This document shows positions 15,583 through 24,294 of a stretch of DNA of 64,000 bases, in pieces. Position 1 is the stretch's first letter; every line of letters begins with the position of its first letter. The notes beneath the pieces are model-generated. The model was not told the origin of the DNA, made no database searches, and was given only the letters and a program-made list of their open reading frames with translations. The stretch spans positions 60,301-124,300 of the forward strand of contig CAMBZJ010000009.1 of assembly GCA_945872365.1 (NCBI GenBank). Reading direction: 5' to 3'. The position numbers were made by a program, and so were the translations under genes. Source of the stretch: Klebsiella pneumoniae. GTDB taxonomy: Bacteria > Desulfobacterota > Binatia > UBA12015.

Positions 15583-18360
15583 ATGCAGCTCGTGGAAAAC
15601 GACGGCGAATCGCCCGGACCGGTGGATCCCTCCGGGGCGGCGGCGCCACCGCCGGTACCGCTTCCCGAGGTGCCGAGCGACGCGTCCCTCGATGACGTCG
15701 CCGGGGCGGCGCGCAGATTCGTCGCCGCGTCGCGCGGTGCGCTCCGGGAGTGGCACGAGCGCGGGGCGGGTGGCGTCGCGCTCGTCGAGCGGCACACCGA
15801 CGACGTCGACCGGCTCATCCGGTTCCTGTTCGACGCGGCGACCGCGCGCTACCGCAAGCGCTACGTCCAGCTCGACCAGCGCTGCGCAGTCCTGGCGCAG
15901 GGCGGCTACGGCCGTCGGGAGATGAACCCGTTCTCGGACATCGACCTGCTCTTCCTCCACCCGCACAAGATCACGCCTTACGTCGAGACCGTCACCGAGG
16001 CGATTCTCTACCAGCTCTGGGATTTGCGCTTCCAGGTCGGCTATGCCGTGCGCAGCTTGCGCGATTGCGTGACCCTCGCGGCCTCCGATCCCCAGATCAA
16101 GACCGCGCTCATCGATGCGCGTCGGGTCTGCGGCGACGTGGCGCTGGCCCAGGAATTCGAGTCGGTTCTCGACCGCGAGATCAAGGCGCGTGGAACCGAC
16201 AAGTTCGTGCGCGAAAAACTCGCGGAGAGCGAGCGGCGTCACCACCAGTATGGAGACTCCGTCTACCTTCTCGAACCCCAGGTGAAGGAAGGGGAGGGCG
16301 GGCTGCGCGACCTGCACACGGCCCTGTGGATCGCGAAGATCAAGTTCAAGGTCGCGAGCAGCCGCGAACTCGCGGTGAAGGGTGTTCTCACCGAGGCGGA
16401 GTTCGCTGAATTGGAGTCGGCGCGTGACTTCCTGCTGCGGGTCCGCAACGCGCTCCACTTTCTCGGCGGTGGCCACCAGGACCAGTTGACCTTTGAGTTG
16501 CAGGAGACGGTCGCCGGGAATCTCGGATACGGTACGGCCCCGGGAGACCCGATCAAGGGCGTCGAGCGCTTCCTCAAGGACTACTACCTCCATGCTGCGG
16601 AGGTCACCCGTCTCTCCCGGTCGATCGTCGGCAGGGCCGTGAACCCCTCTCGTCCCTACCGGCTCCTCGGCCGAATCATGGCGCGTACGATCCGGCCCGG
16701 CGTCCAGATCGTCGCGGGTCAGCTGAACCTCACGAACAGCGGCCTGTTACGCGAGGACCCCACGGAATTGGTGAGGCTCTTCGCCTCCTCCCAGGCCCAC
16801 GACGTCGAGTTGTCGCCGCGGCTCGCGGACCTGGTCCGGGCCGAGGCGTATCGGCTCGACGAGGGTCTGCGCTCGGACCCGCGTATTGCCGCGACCTTTC
16901 TCGCGATCCTCCGCGCGCCGTCGCGCGTCTACGAGACGCTCCACGAGATGCACCGGCTGGGCGTGCTTTCGCGGATTCTGCCGGAATGGGAGCACCTACG
17001 CTGTCTCGTGCTCCACGACCAGTACCACATCTACACGGTGGACGAGCACTCGCTCATGGGTGTCCGGGAACTCGAACGACTGCGCAGCGGCGAGCGCGCG
17101 GAGTTGTCGCCGCTGCTCACGCAGGCCATGCGCGACGTCGACAAGCCGGAACTTCTGATTCTCGGCATCCTTCTGCACGACAGCGGCAAGGGCCTCGGCG
17201 GCGGGCACTCGGAGAAGGGTGCGGTCTTCGCTCGCGGCATCGCCGGGCGTCTCGGCCTGAACCAGGACGAGACCCGAGAACTCGAGTTCCTGGTCCGCCA
17301 CCACCTGGTGATGTCCCACCTCTCGCAGCGTCGCGACATCCACGACGACAATCTCATGGTCGAGTTCGCGCGCAGCGTCGGCAGCCCCGAGGCCCTCAAG
17401 CGGCTCTACCTGCTGACTTATGCGGACATGCGCGCGACCGGGCCGAAGGTCTGGAACAACTGGAAGGACATGCTGCTCGCGGAGGCGTACCTGCGCGCCC
17501 AGGAGGTCTTCGCCCGGGGTTTCGAGCCGGAGGATCGGGAGGCGCGCATCGCCCGGATCCGGGAGCGCGTCCCGGCCGAGGTGGCGATGTCGCGGGGCGA
17601 GGAGGGCGCCCGCGGCTGCAGCGAATTCCTCCGCGGCATGCCGGACCACTACCTGCTCGGCACCCCGGAAGACGTCCTCCCGTCCCACTTCGAGATGCTG
17701 CGGCGCTTCGAGGCGGGGGAGGACCCGGTGACGTCGGTCGAGCATCGACCCGAGAACGAGTTCACCGAATTCACGGTCGTGACCAATGACCGCCCTGGCC
17801 TGTTTGCGACCCTGACCGGCGTGCTCGCGGCGAGTGGCATGAACATCGTGGCGGCGCGGATCGCGACGTCGAAGCAGGCGGTGGTGGTCGACGCCTTTCG
17901 CATTTCCCATCTCGACCGTCGCGAGATCGCCCTCGACGAGGAGCGCTGGCAGCGCACCCGCGACCTGCTCGACGACGTCCTGGCCGGGCGGCGCGATCTG
18001 GCGGCGATTCTCGCACGGGCGACGAAACCGGGGCTCCTCGATCGGCGTCGCACCCGGCCGACGGCGACGCAGGTTCTGGTCGACAACCAGGTGTCGGAAG
18101 CCTGGACAGTGCTCGAGATCTACGCCCGGGACCGGGTGGGCCTGCTCCACCGCATCGCCCAGGTCATGGTGGACCTCGGTCTCGACATCCACCTGGCACT
18201 CATCACGACCAACGTCGACCAGGTACTCGACGTATTCTACGTGACCGAGTCGTCGGGCCGGAAGAGCGAACGGCTCGAGGAGATCCGCGCGGCCCTCGCG
18301 GAGGCGCTCGACGAACCCGCGGAGACCGACGGGGCGGGCGCGGCGACTGCGGCGCCATGA
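15583..18360 (+). CDS. glnD: [Protein-PII] uridylyltransferase / uridylyl-removing enzyme
   Basis: Nitrogen sensor that adds UMP to, or removes it from, PII proteins according to glutamine level. 925 residues. Nucleotidyltransferase motif GGYGRREMNPFSDIDLLFLH (about 107-126), HD hydrolase domain with LHDSGKGLGGGHSEKG (about 531-546), and two C-terminal ACT domains (about 728-800 and 840-910: NDRPGLFATLTGVLA and RDRVGLLHRIAQVM). All domains for both activities are intact. An AAGGAAGG run lies 20 bases upstream of the ATG. Its stop overlaps the start of xerD (ATGA), a neighbour order also seen in deltaproteobacteria. No glnB or glnK is present here. Confidence 0.95.
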   Translation: MQLVENDGESPGPVDPSGAAAPPPVPLPEVPSDASLDDVAGAARRFVAASRGALREWHERGAGGVALVERHTDDVDRLIRFLFDAATARYRKRYVQLDQRCAVLAQGGYGRREMNPFSDIDLLFLHPHKITPYVETVTEAILYQLWDLRFQVGYAVRSLRDCVTLAASDPQIKTALIDARRVCGDVALAQEFESVLDREIKARGTDKFVREKLAESERRHHQYGDSVYLLEPQVKEGEGGLRDLHTALWIAKIKFKVASSRELAVKGVLTEAEFAELESARDFLLRVRNALHFLGGGHQDQLTFELQETVAGNLGYGTAPGDPIKGVERFLKDYYLHAAEVTRLSRSIVGRAVNPSRPYRLLGRIMARTIRPGVQIVAGQLNLTNSGLLREDPTELVRLFASSQAHDVELSPRLADLVRAEAYRLDEGLRSDPRIAATFLAILRAPSRVYETLHEMHRLGVLSRILPEWEHLRCLVLHDQYHIYTVDEHSLMGVRELERLRSGERAELSPLLTQAMRDVDKPELLILGILLHDSGKGLGGGHSEKGAVFARGIAGRLGLNQDETRELEFLVRHHLVMSHLSQRRDIHDDNLMVEFARSVGSPEALKRLYLLTYADMRATGPKVWNNWKDMLLAEAYLRAQEVFARGFEPEDREARIARIRERVPAEVAMSRGEEGARGCSEFLRGMPDHYLLGTPEDVLPSHFEMLRRFEAGEDPVTSVEHRPENEFTEFTVVTNDRPGLFATLTGVLAASGMNIVAARIATSKQAVVVDAFRISHLDRREIALDEERWQRTRDLLDDVLAGRRDLAAILARATKPGLLDRRRTRPTATQVLVDNQVSEAWTVLEIYARDRVGLLHRIAQVMVDLGLDIHLALITTNVDQVLDVFYVTESSGRKSERLEEIRAALAEALDEPAETDGAGAATAAP

Positions 18361-19319
18361 GGGCCTCGCTCACCATCGACCAACTCGTCGACAGGCACCT
18401 CGCCCGGTTGCGGGGCGAGGTCGGCGTCTCGGTGCACACCGCGGCCGCTTACGGCGACGACCTGGCTCGTTTCGCGCGCTTCGCGGCCGGGTCCTTTGGC
18501 GTGACCGACGCGACGCGAATCTCCCGCGAACTGGTGCTGGCGTTCCAGGCGGCAGAGGCCGGCCGAGGGATCGGTGCACGGACGCAGGCCCGACGGCTGT
18601 CGGCGCTGCGGGGGCTCTGCCGCTTCGCGGTGAGCGAGGGACTCTTCCCCGAGAGCCCGCTCTCCGATCTCCGCCAGCCGCGCCAGCCTCGTCGACTGCC
18701 GTCGACCCTCGGTGGCGCGGAGGTCGAGCGACTGCTCGCGGCCTCCGATCGCGGCCCGACTCCGCTGCGCGACCGTGCGATCTTCGAGATGCTCTACGGC
18801 GCGGGCGTCCGGGTGAGCGAGGCGACCGGACTGACCGTCGAACAATTCCTCGCCCGGGAGCGGGCGATCCGCGTCCGTGGGAAGGGCGACAAGGAGCGGC
18901 TCGTGCCGCTCGGACGCCCGGCCTGCGCCGCCCTCTCGCGCTACCTCGAGATCGAGCGTCCGAAGTTTCTCCGCGACCCGCGACGACGCGAGGTTTTCCT
19001 GTCGGCGCGAGGCGCCCGCCTGAGCCGCCAGGCGGTGTTCGCCCTGGTGCGGCGGGTGGCGGTACGCGCGGGGCTCGACAATCCCCTCTCGCCGCACGGC
19101 CTTCGGCATGCCTTCGCCACCCACATGGTCGAGCGGGGAGCCGACCTCCGGGTCGTGCAGACGCTCCTCGGGCATGCGAGCATCGCCACGACGGAGGTCT
19201 ATACCCACGTGAGTCGCGCCCACTTGAGCCGGATCCACGCCGCCCACCATCCCCGCGAGAGGACCCGGCGTAAAGCCGCGCTGCGCGCGGCGTCCGTGAA
19301 GGGGGAGGTGGCACCGTGA
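18357..19319 (+). CDS. xerD: Site-specific tyrosine recombinase XerD
   Basis: Resolves chromosome dimers at dif together with XerC and FtsK. 320 residues. N-terminal SAM-like core-binding domain (about 5-90) and C-terminal catalytic domain with the full set: Arg in GAGVRVSEATG, Lys in GKGDKERLVPLG, His-x2-Arg in SPHGLRHAFATH, His in LLGHASIATT and the Tyr nucleophile in TEVYTHVS (about residue 282). The sequence is of the XerC/D housekeeping type, not a phage integrase, and no attachment site or cargo lies nearby. XerD rather than XerC is assigned from context and is less certain. The start overlaps glnD and the stop overlaps trpS (GTGA). Confidence 0.88.
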   Translation: MRASLTIDQLVDRHLARLRGEVGVSVHTAAAYGDDLARFARFAAGSFGVTDATRISRELVLAFQAAEAGRGIGARTQARRLSALRGLCRFAVSEGLFPESPLSDLRQPRQPRRLPSTLGGAEVERLLAASDRGPTPLRDRAIFEMLYGAGVRVSEATGLTVEQFLARERAIRVRGKGDKERLVPLGRPACAALSRYLEIERPKFLRDPRRREVFLSARGARLSRQAVFALVRRVAVRAGLDNPLSPHGLRHAFATHMVERGADLRVVQTLLGHASIATTEVYTHVSRAHLSRIHAAHHPRERTRRKAALRAASVKGEVAP

Positions 19320-20344
19320 CGGCGCCCGCGGTACCGAGCCCACCGGTCGTCGTGAGCGGTATGCGGCCGACCGGACGCCTGCACCTCGGTCACCTCCTCG
19401 GCACGTTGCGCAACTGGGTGGCGCTGCAGGACGACCACCGCTGCCACTTCTTCGTCGCCGATTGGCACGTCCTCACGACCGACTACGAAAAGCCGCGCGA
19501 CGTGCAGGGCTTCGTCGAGGACATGGTCCTCGACTGGCTCGCCGCGGGTATCGATCCCGAGCGCTCGGTGATCTTCCGGCAGTCGGCGATCCTGGAGCAC
19601 GCCGAACTGGCGCTGCTCTTCGGCATGTTCACGCCGGTCCCGTGGCTCGAGCGGAACCCGACCTACAAGGAACAGCGCGAGCAGCTCGTCGACCGCGACC
19701 TGTCGACCTACGGCTTCCTCGGCTACCCGGTCCTCCAGGCCGCCGACATCCTGCTTTACAAGGCGCACGGCGTGCCGGTAGGCGTCGACCAAGCCCCGCA
19801 CGTCGAACTCACCCGCGAGATCGCGCGCCGATTCAATCACCTCTACGGAGAGGTGTTTCCCGAGCCCAAGGCGCTGCTCTCGCCGGTGCCCAAGGTGCCC
19901 GGGACCGACGGCCGCAAGATGAGCAAGAGTTACGGCAACGCGATCCAGCTCGACGAGGATCCCGCTTCGATCGAGGCGCGGCTGGGTCGGATGGCGACCG
20001 ACCCGCGGCGCGTGCGGCGGACCGATCCGGGGGATCCGGCGGATTGCCCCGCACACTTGTTGCATCGGGTCTACGACACACCCGAGGAACTCGAGTGGGT
20101 CGAGCGGGGCTGCAAGAGCGCTGGGATCGGTTGCCTCGAGTGCAAGAAGGTGATGATCCGGCACGTGGTGGCGGACCTTGAGCCAATGCGGGAACGCCGC
20201 CGGGATTTCGCAGCGCGGCCGGGGCAGGTCCGCGAGGTGATCGAGGCGGGGACCGAACGGGCCCGGGCGATCGCGCGGGAGACGATGGCGGAGGTGCGCG
20301 AGGCGATCGGTTTGGCCGGCCCGGGAAAGGGCTCCGTCCGGTGA
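19316..20344 (+). CDS. trpS: Tryptophanyl-tRNA synthetase
   Basis: Charges tRNA-Trp. 342 residues from a GTG that overlaps the xerD stop. Class I signatures: GMRPTGRLHLGHLLG (HIGH equivalent, about residues 15-29) and KMSKSYGN (about 201-208). ADWHVLTT, LQAADILLYKAHGVPVGVDQ and HVELTREIARRFN match the TrpRS substrate pocket. It is of the compact bacterial size. trpS followed by scpA, scpB and rluB is a recurrent deltaproteobacterial gene order. Confidence 0.95.
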   Translation: MTAPAVPSPPVVVSGMRPTGRLHLGHLLGTLRNWVALQDDHRCHFFVADWHVLTTDYEKPRDVQGFVEDMVLDWLAAGIDPERSVIFRQSAILEHAELALLFGMFTPVPWLERNPTYKEQREQLVDRDLSTYGFLGYPVLQAADILLYKAHGVPVGVDQAPHVELTREIARRFNHLYGEVFPEPKALLSPVPKVPGTDGRKMSKSYGNAIQLDEDPASIEARLGRMATDPRRVRRTDPGDPADCPAHLLHRVYDTPEELEWVERGCKSAGIGCLECKKVMIRHVVADLEPMRERRRDFAARPGQVREVIEAGTERARAIARETMAEVREAIGLAGPGKGSVR

Positions 20345-21123
20345 GTACGCCACCGTCCGATGCCTATACCGTCCACCTCGACGCCTTCGAGGGCCCGCTC
20401 GACCTGCTGCTCCACCTCATCAAGAAGCACGAGGTCGACGTCTACAACATCCGGATCGCCGAGATCACCGACCGCTACCTGGAGTACCTGCGCGCGGCGG
20501 GCGATCTCGACCTCGACGTCGCCGGCGAGTTCCTGGTCATGGCGGCCACGCTGATCTACCTGAAGTCGCGAGCGCTCCTGCCGCCGGAGGAGCGCGAGGA
20601 CCTCGAGGACGAGGAGCCTCTCGATCCGGAGGCCCTGCTCATCCAGCAGCTCGTCGAGCACGAGCGCTTCCAGAAAGTCGCGGCGGCGCTCGCCGCACGG
20701 CCGGTACTCGGTCGCGACGTATTCCCCCGGCCGGTTGCCGAACCGGTGCCCGGCGAACTGGTCGAGCCCTTGCGTCCGATTACCGTCGGAGAGCTTCTCG
20801 GTGCGCTGGAAAAGCTGCTCGCGCGCCGGGCCTCGGCCGCCGTGCACCGGGTGCGGGGCGAGAAGCTCGATATGCGCGACGGACTGCGGATGGTCATGGG
20901 GTACCTCCGCATCGTCCCGAACGCCCAGTTCGAGGAACTCTTCCCGGAGAATGCCTCGCGCATGCAGATCGTGGTGATCTTCATCGCGCTGCTCGAACTC
21001 ATCAAGGACGGTGCCGTGGTGGCGGCCCAGGACTCGACCTGCGGAGCGATCGAGATCGCGTTGGTGCGCGACGTGGATCCGGAAAAGCTCCTCGAGGTCG
21101 CAGCCCAGGAGGAGGCGGGTTGA
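20341..21123 (+). CDS. scpA: Segregation and condensation protein A
   Basis: Kleisin subunit of the SMC-ScpAB condensin that compacts and segregates the chromosome. 260 residues. N-terminal kleisin helix FEGPLDLLLHLIKKHEVDVYNI (about 13-34; recognised as its first half FEGPLDLLLHLI), EITDRYLEYL, MAATLIYLKSRALLP, and the C-terminal winged helix near FIALLELIKDGAVV. The GTG start overlaps the trpS stop (GTGA) and the stop overlaps the TTG of scpB. No smc gene lies in this window. Confidence 0.95.
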   Translation: MSTPPSDAYTVHLDAFEGPLDLLLHLIKKHEVDVYNIRIAEITDRYLEYLRAAGDLDLDVAGEFLVMAATLIYLKSRALLPPEEREDLEDEEPLDPEALLIQQLVEHERFQKVAAALAARPVLGRDVFPRPVAEPVPGELVEPLRPITVGELLGALEKLLARRASAAVHRVRGEKLDMRDGLRMVMGYLRIVPNAQFEELFPENASRMQIVVIFIALLELIKDGAVVAAQDSTCGAIEIALVRDVDPEKLLEVAAQEEAG

Positions 21124-22130
21124 GTCGCGACAGGAAGAGGCGTTCCGGGCAGGCCGCCGCGGATGGCGGATCGGAGCCCAGAGAGACGGTCGAGACGATC
21201 GAGGGAGCGCAGTCGCCGGAGGCCGGGGAAGCAGCGGAGGCGCCGCAACTCGCCGGCTCCGAGGAGGACTTCTCCGACGACCTCCCCGGGGAGGGGCCGG
21301 GTGCGCGCGCGGCGGAAGATGCCGCCGCGGAGTCGCCCGAGGCGCAGTTCGAGGGCCTCGAAGGCGCTCCGCCGCTCGAGGCGGTGGTCGAGGCCGTGCT
21401 CTTCGCGGCGGCCGAGCCGATCCAGTTGTCCCGACTCGCCCGGCTGCTCCAAGGCTGGCCCAAGCCTGCCCTGGGCGAGGCGCTCGCGGCGATCGCGGCC
21501 CGGCTCGAGGCGGAAGGTCGCGGGCTTCGCCTGATCGAGGCAGCGGGAGGCTGGCAACTGCGCTCGGCGCCGGAGTGCGCCTTGTGGGTGCGACGTTTCT
21601 TCACCGAGAAGCCGCCGCGACTCTCGCGCCCGATGCTCGAGACGGTGGCGATCATCGCCTATCGCCAGCCCGTCACGCGGGGCGAGATCGAGGCGATCCG
21701 CGGCGTCAACTGCGACGCGGTTCTCGGGGCGCTCGTGGCGCGGTCGCTGGTCCGCATCTGCGGCCGTCGCTCCTCGCCGGGTCGGCCGGTGGAGTACGGA
21801 ACGACCGAGGTATTCCTCGATCTCTTCAGCCTGCGCGAACTCGCGGAATTGCCGCCCTTGCCCGACCCGATGGCGCTTGCGCAACTCATGGAGTCGGCGG
21901 TGGACGAGAATAGCGGGGAGGCCGACGATGGCGGAGAGGTTGGAGAGGTTGGAGAAGTCGGAGAAGTCGGGGAGAGCCGAGAGGCTGCAGAAGCTGCTGA
22001 GCCAGGCGGGGATCGCCTCGCGCAGGGCGGCGGAGGACCTGATTCGGGCGGGGCGGGTGCAGGTGAACGGGACGACGGTCCGGGAGCTGGGGACAAAGGC
22101 GGATCCGGTCCGGGACCGGATCACGATTGA
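21120..22130 (+). CDS. scpB: Segregation and condensation protein B, with long acidic tails
   Basis: Winged-helix partner of ScpA in the SMC complex. 336 residues, against roughly 180-250 in most ScpB. The core (about 83-262) has LEAVVEAVLFAAAEPIQ, LRSAPECALWV, RLSRPMLETVAIIAYRQPVTRGEIE and GRPVEYGTTEVFLDLF. An N-terminal acidic/Ala-rich tail (about 1-80) and a C-terminal low-complexity tail (about 268-336) flank it. The last 203 bases are also read in another frame as the start of rluB, so the tail may be a by-product of a lost stop. It starts with TTG overlapping the scpA stop (TTGA); no better start exists nearby. Confidence 0.92.
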   Translation: MSRDRKRRSGQAAADGGSEPRETVETIEGAQSPEAGEAAEAPQLAGSEEDFSDDLPGEGPGARAAEDAAAESPEAQFEGLEGAPPLEAVVEAVLFAAAEPIQLSRLARLLQGWPKPALGEALAAIAARLEAEGRGLRLIEAAGGWQLRSAPECALWVRRFFTEKPPRLSRPMLETVAIIAYRQPVTRGEIEAIRGVNCDAVLGALVARSLVRICGRRSSPGRPVEYGTTEVFLDLFSLRELAELPPLPDPMALAQLMESAVDENSGEADDGGEVGEVGEVGEVGESREAAEAAEPGGDRLAQGGGGPDSGGAGAGERDDGPGAGDKGGSGPGPDHD

Positions 22131-22743
22131 CGGCAAGGCGGTTCGTCCGCGGCGGCTGCGCTACCTCGCCTTCCACAAGCCCGTCGGCATGGTCTGCACG
22201 ATGGACGACCCCGAGGGTCGTCCATCGATCGGCGAGGTCGTGCGCGACCTGCGCGAACACGTGTTTCCCGTCGGTCGCCTCGACTGGGAGTCGAGTGGCC
22301 TCGTTCTGCTGACCAATGACGGCGACCTAGCGCAGCGCCTCACGCATCCCCGCTACGGAGTGGAGAAGGTCTACCGGGTGAAGGTCCGCGGCCAGCCCGA
22401 CGACGAGGCCATCGCGCGGCTGCGCCGAGGAGTGCGCCTGCAGGACGGATCAACGCGGCCGGCGGAGGTCTCGATCGAGCGTCGACTCGACCGCAAGATG
22501 CGGCTCCGCATCGCTGTGCGCGAGGGGCGCAACCGCCTGATACGACGGATGTGCGAGGCGATCGATGCCCCGGTCGACAAGCTCTCGCGTGAATCGATCG
22601 GGCCGCTGCGGCTTGGATCGCTGCGCGCCGGAGAGGTCCGCGAACTCACCGCACCGGAGGTCCTGGCCTTGCGGCGCGCGACCCGGCTCGAGCGTGACCC
22701 GGCGGGAGAGCGCCCGGCGTCCGCGCGTCGGGTGCGCGGCTAG
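21928..22743 (+). CDS. rluB: 23S rRNA pseudouridine synthase, RluB/RsuA family
   Basis: Makes pseudouridine in 23S rRNA (position 2605 in E. coli RluB). 271 residues. S4 RNA-binding domain about 15-65 (RLQKLLSQAGIASRRAAEDLI) and a catalytic domain with the Asp in FPVGRLDWESSGLVLLTND, YLAFHKPVGMVCT and the GRNRLIRRM motif. Choice of ATG 21928: GGGGAG (21915-21920) lies 7 bases upstream and the S4 domain follows closely; the frame is open only to 21877. The start lies 203 bases inside scpB. The stop codon shares the palindrome CTAG with the stop of the opposing FGGY kinase gene. Confidence 0.93.
   Translation: MAERLERLEKSEKSGRAERLQKLLSQAGIASRRAAEDLIRAGRVQVNGTTVRELGTKADPVRDRITIDGKAVRPRRLRYLAFHKPVGMVCTMDDPEGRPSIGEVVRDLREHVFPVGRLDWESSGLVLLTNDGDLAQRLTHPRYGVEKVYRVKVRGQPDDEAIARLRRGVRLQDGSTRPAEVSIERRLDRKMRLRIAVREGRNRLIRRMCEAIDAPVDKLSRESIGPLRLGSLRAGEVRELTAPEVLALRRATRLERDPAGERPASARRVRG
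21933..21968 (+). repeat. Four tandem 9-bp units in the scpB/rluB overlap
   Basis: Two copies of GGAGAGGTT are followed by two of GGAGAAGTC, in phase with both reading frames. In scpB they encode (G)EV GEV repeats and in rluB an ERLERLEKSEKS helix-like N-terminus. The unit length keeps both frames open, so the number of copies could vary without breaking either gene. Confidence 0.85.
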
Positions 22744-24254
22744 AGCGTGGTCGCTCGCATCTGGTCGTAGAGTTCGCGCCAGCGCGCGAAGTGCGCGTCA
22801 TAGGCTCGGCGCTGTCGCTCGTCGGGATCCAGTCGACGCAGCCGCACCATCGCCTCGGCGGCCGCGCCGATCGAAGGATGGGTGCCATGGCCCGCCGCGG
22901 CCAGGATGGCCGCGCCGAGCGCCGTCGCATCGTGTTGTTCGGCGACCTGCAGCGGCCGGTGCAGCAGGCGGGCGAAGGTCGCGAGCAGGCTCGGGCTGCG
23001 GGTCATGCCGCCCGAGAGCGTGAGCGAGTGCACCGGACCCTGCAACGCCTCGATCTGCTCCAGGTTGGCCCGGACCGCGCAGACGATGTTCTCCTGAAAG
23101 GCGCGCAGCAGGGTCGCCCGCCCGGGGCGTGGCGTGAACGGCGGCATGCGCAGCAGGAAGCCCATGGCCTGGTGCGGATTGAACGACAGCAGGTCGAAGA
23201 CGTGAGGGCCCATGATTCCGAAGGCGGGCTGGGGATCCTCGGGCAGCAGGACGATCTCGGCCTCGGCGCGCGCATGGCCCTCGGCACCCTCGAGCCCAAG
23301 AAGGCCGAGAAGCCATTCCCAGGTGATGCCGGTGTCGCCCGAGTTGCTCTCGATCGTCCAGCGCCCGGGCAGCACGTGGCAGCCGCTCCAGAGTCGCCCG
23401 CTCACGTCCACCTTGGGCTCCGCGGTGACGCTCATGACCGGCGCGGTCGTGCCGAGCACCGCCCCGGCCCGCCCCGGCTCGACGACCGCGGAGCCGAGCA
23501 AGGCGCACTGCGTGTCGCCCCCGCCGGCATACACCGGAGTGCCGGGTCGGAGGCCGGTCGCGGCCGCGGCCGACGGCGTCACCGCTCCGATCCGCGTCGC
23601 GGGTTCGACGACCGGCGGCAGCAGGCGCTCGTCCACGTCGAAGGCCGCGGTGATCTCGCGGCTCCAGGTGCGCGAGGGAAAGTCGAGCAGCATCGTCTCG
23701 CAGGCGTTCGAGGGTTCGGCGGCGAGCTCGCCGGTGAGGCGCCAGGTCATCCAGTCGCTGAGGGTCAGCACCTTGGCGACCGGAACCGCGTCGGGGCGGG
23801 ATCGGTAGACCAACAGTCGCGCGAGCGTCGAGACGAACGGCGGCCAGTGTCCGCCGATCCCGACAGCGCGTTCGAGCGAGAGCCTGCCCATGATCTGCAT
23901 GGCGCCGTCGAAGCCGCGTCCGTCCATGTTCGGGCCCGCGTAGACCTCGCGCCCCCGCGCATCGAGAAATACGCTGCCGAGGCGCTGCGCACTCGCCGAG
24001 ACTCCGGCGATGGCATCGCTCCCCACGCCCGCCTTCGCCAGTGCTGCGCGCGTGCAGCGCGCGAGCGCAGCCCAGAAGGCGTCGGGGTCGAAAGAGTACC
24101 CGCGGGTGAAACCGGGCGGTTCGACCGGCTCTTCGCGGTAGGTCCAGGGCTCGCGTGCGACCGCGAGGCAATGGCCGGCCGCGTCGAACAGGGCGCACTT
24201 GCCGCTCCCCGTACCGTAGTCGAGTGCGGCGAAGATCGGTCCACGGTCGTGCAT
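22740..24254 (-). CDS. FGGY-family carbohydrate kinase, LsrK-like
   Basis: ATP-dependent sugar or polyol kinase of the ribonuclease-H fold. 504 residues from ATG 24254, which has GAGAGG six bases upstream; an earlier in-frame ATG (24272) has no ribosome site. Seen: phosphate-1 motif ALDYGTGSGKCALFD, PNMDGRG, LSDWMTWRLTGELAAEPSNA, GGGDTQCALLG, LGTTAPVMS, LSGGMTRSP and DATALGAAILAAAG. From memory, the SDW...GELA.DPSNA and GGGD.Q..LG stretches resemble AI-2 kinase LsrK and its relatives more than xylulokinase or glycerol kinase. No lsr transporter or regulator is nearby, so the substrate is open. Last gene of a minus-strand run; its stop overlaps that of rluB. Confidence 0.82.
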   Translation of the reverse strand: MHDRGPIFAALDYGTGSGKCALFDAAGHCLAVAREPWTYREEPVEPPGFTRGYSFDPDAFWAALARCTRAALAKAGVGSDAIAGVSASAQRLGSVFLDARGREVYAGPNMDGRGFDGAMQIMGRLSLERAVGIGGHWPPFVSTLARLLVYRSRPDAVPVAKVLTLSDWMTWRLTGELAAEPSNACETMLLDFPSRTWSREITAAFDVDERLLPPVVEPATRIGAVTPSAAAATGLRPGTPVYAGGGDTQCALLGSAVVEPGRAGAVLGTTAPVMSVTAEPKVDVSGRLWSGCHVLPGRWTIESNSGDTGITWEWLLGLLGLEGAEGHARAEAEIVLLPEDPQPAFGIMGPHVFDLLSFNPHQAMGFLLRMPPFTPRPGRATLLRAFQENIVCAVRANLEQIEALQGPVHSLTLSGGMTRSPSLLATFARLLHRPLQVAEQHDATALGAAILAAAGHGTHPSIGAAAEAMVRLRRLDPDERQRRAYDAHFARWRELYDQMRATTL

Positions 24255-24294
24255 GGCGCCCCTCTCGGTCATCGCGCGGTATCGGGCACGGGCG

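Noticed and set aside
18357..19319. Phage or island integrase
   Set aside because: The recombinase is of XerC/D type, overlaps glnD and trpS in a housekeeping operon, and no attachment repeats or cargo genes are present.
23212..23808. Plus-strand frame inside the FGGY kinase region
   Set aside because: Antisense of a kinase with all family motifs; the frame has no motif or ribosome site.
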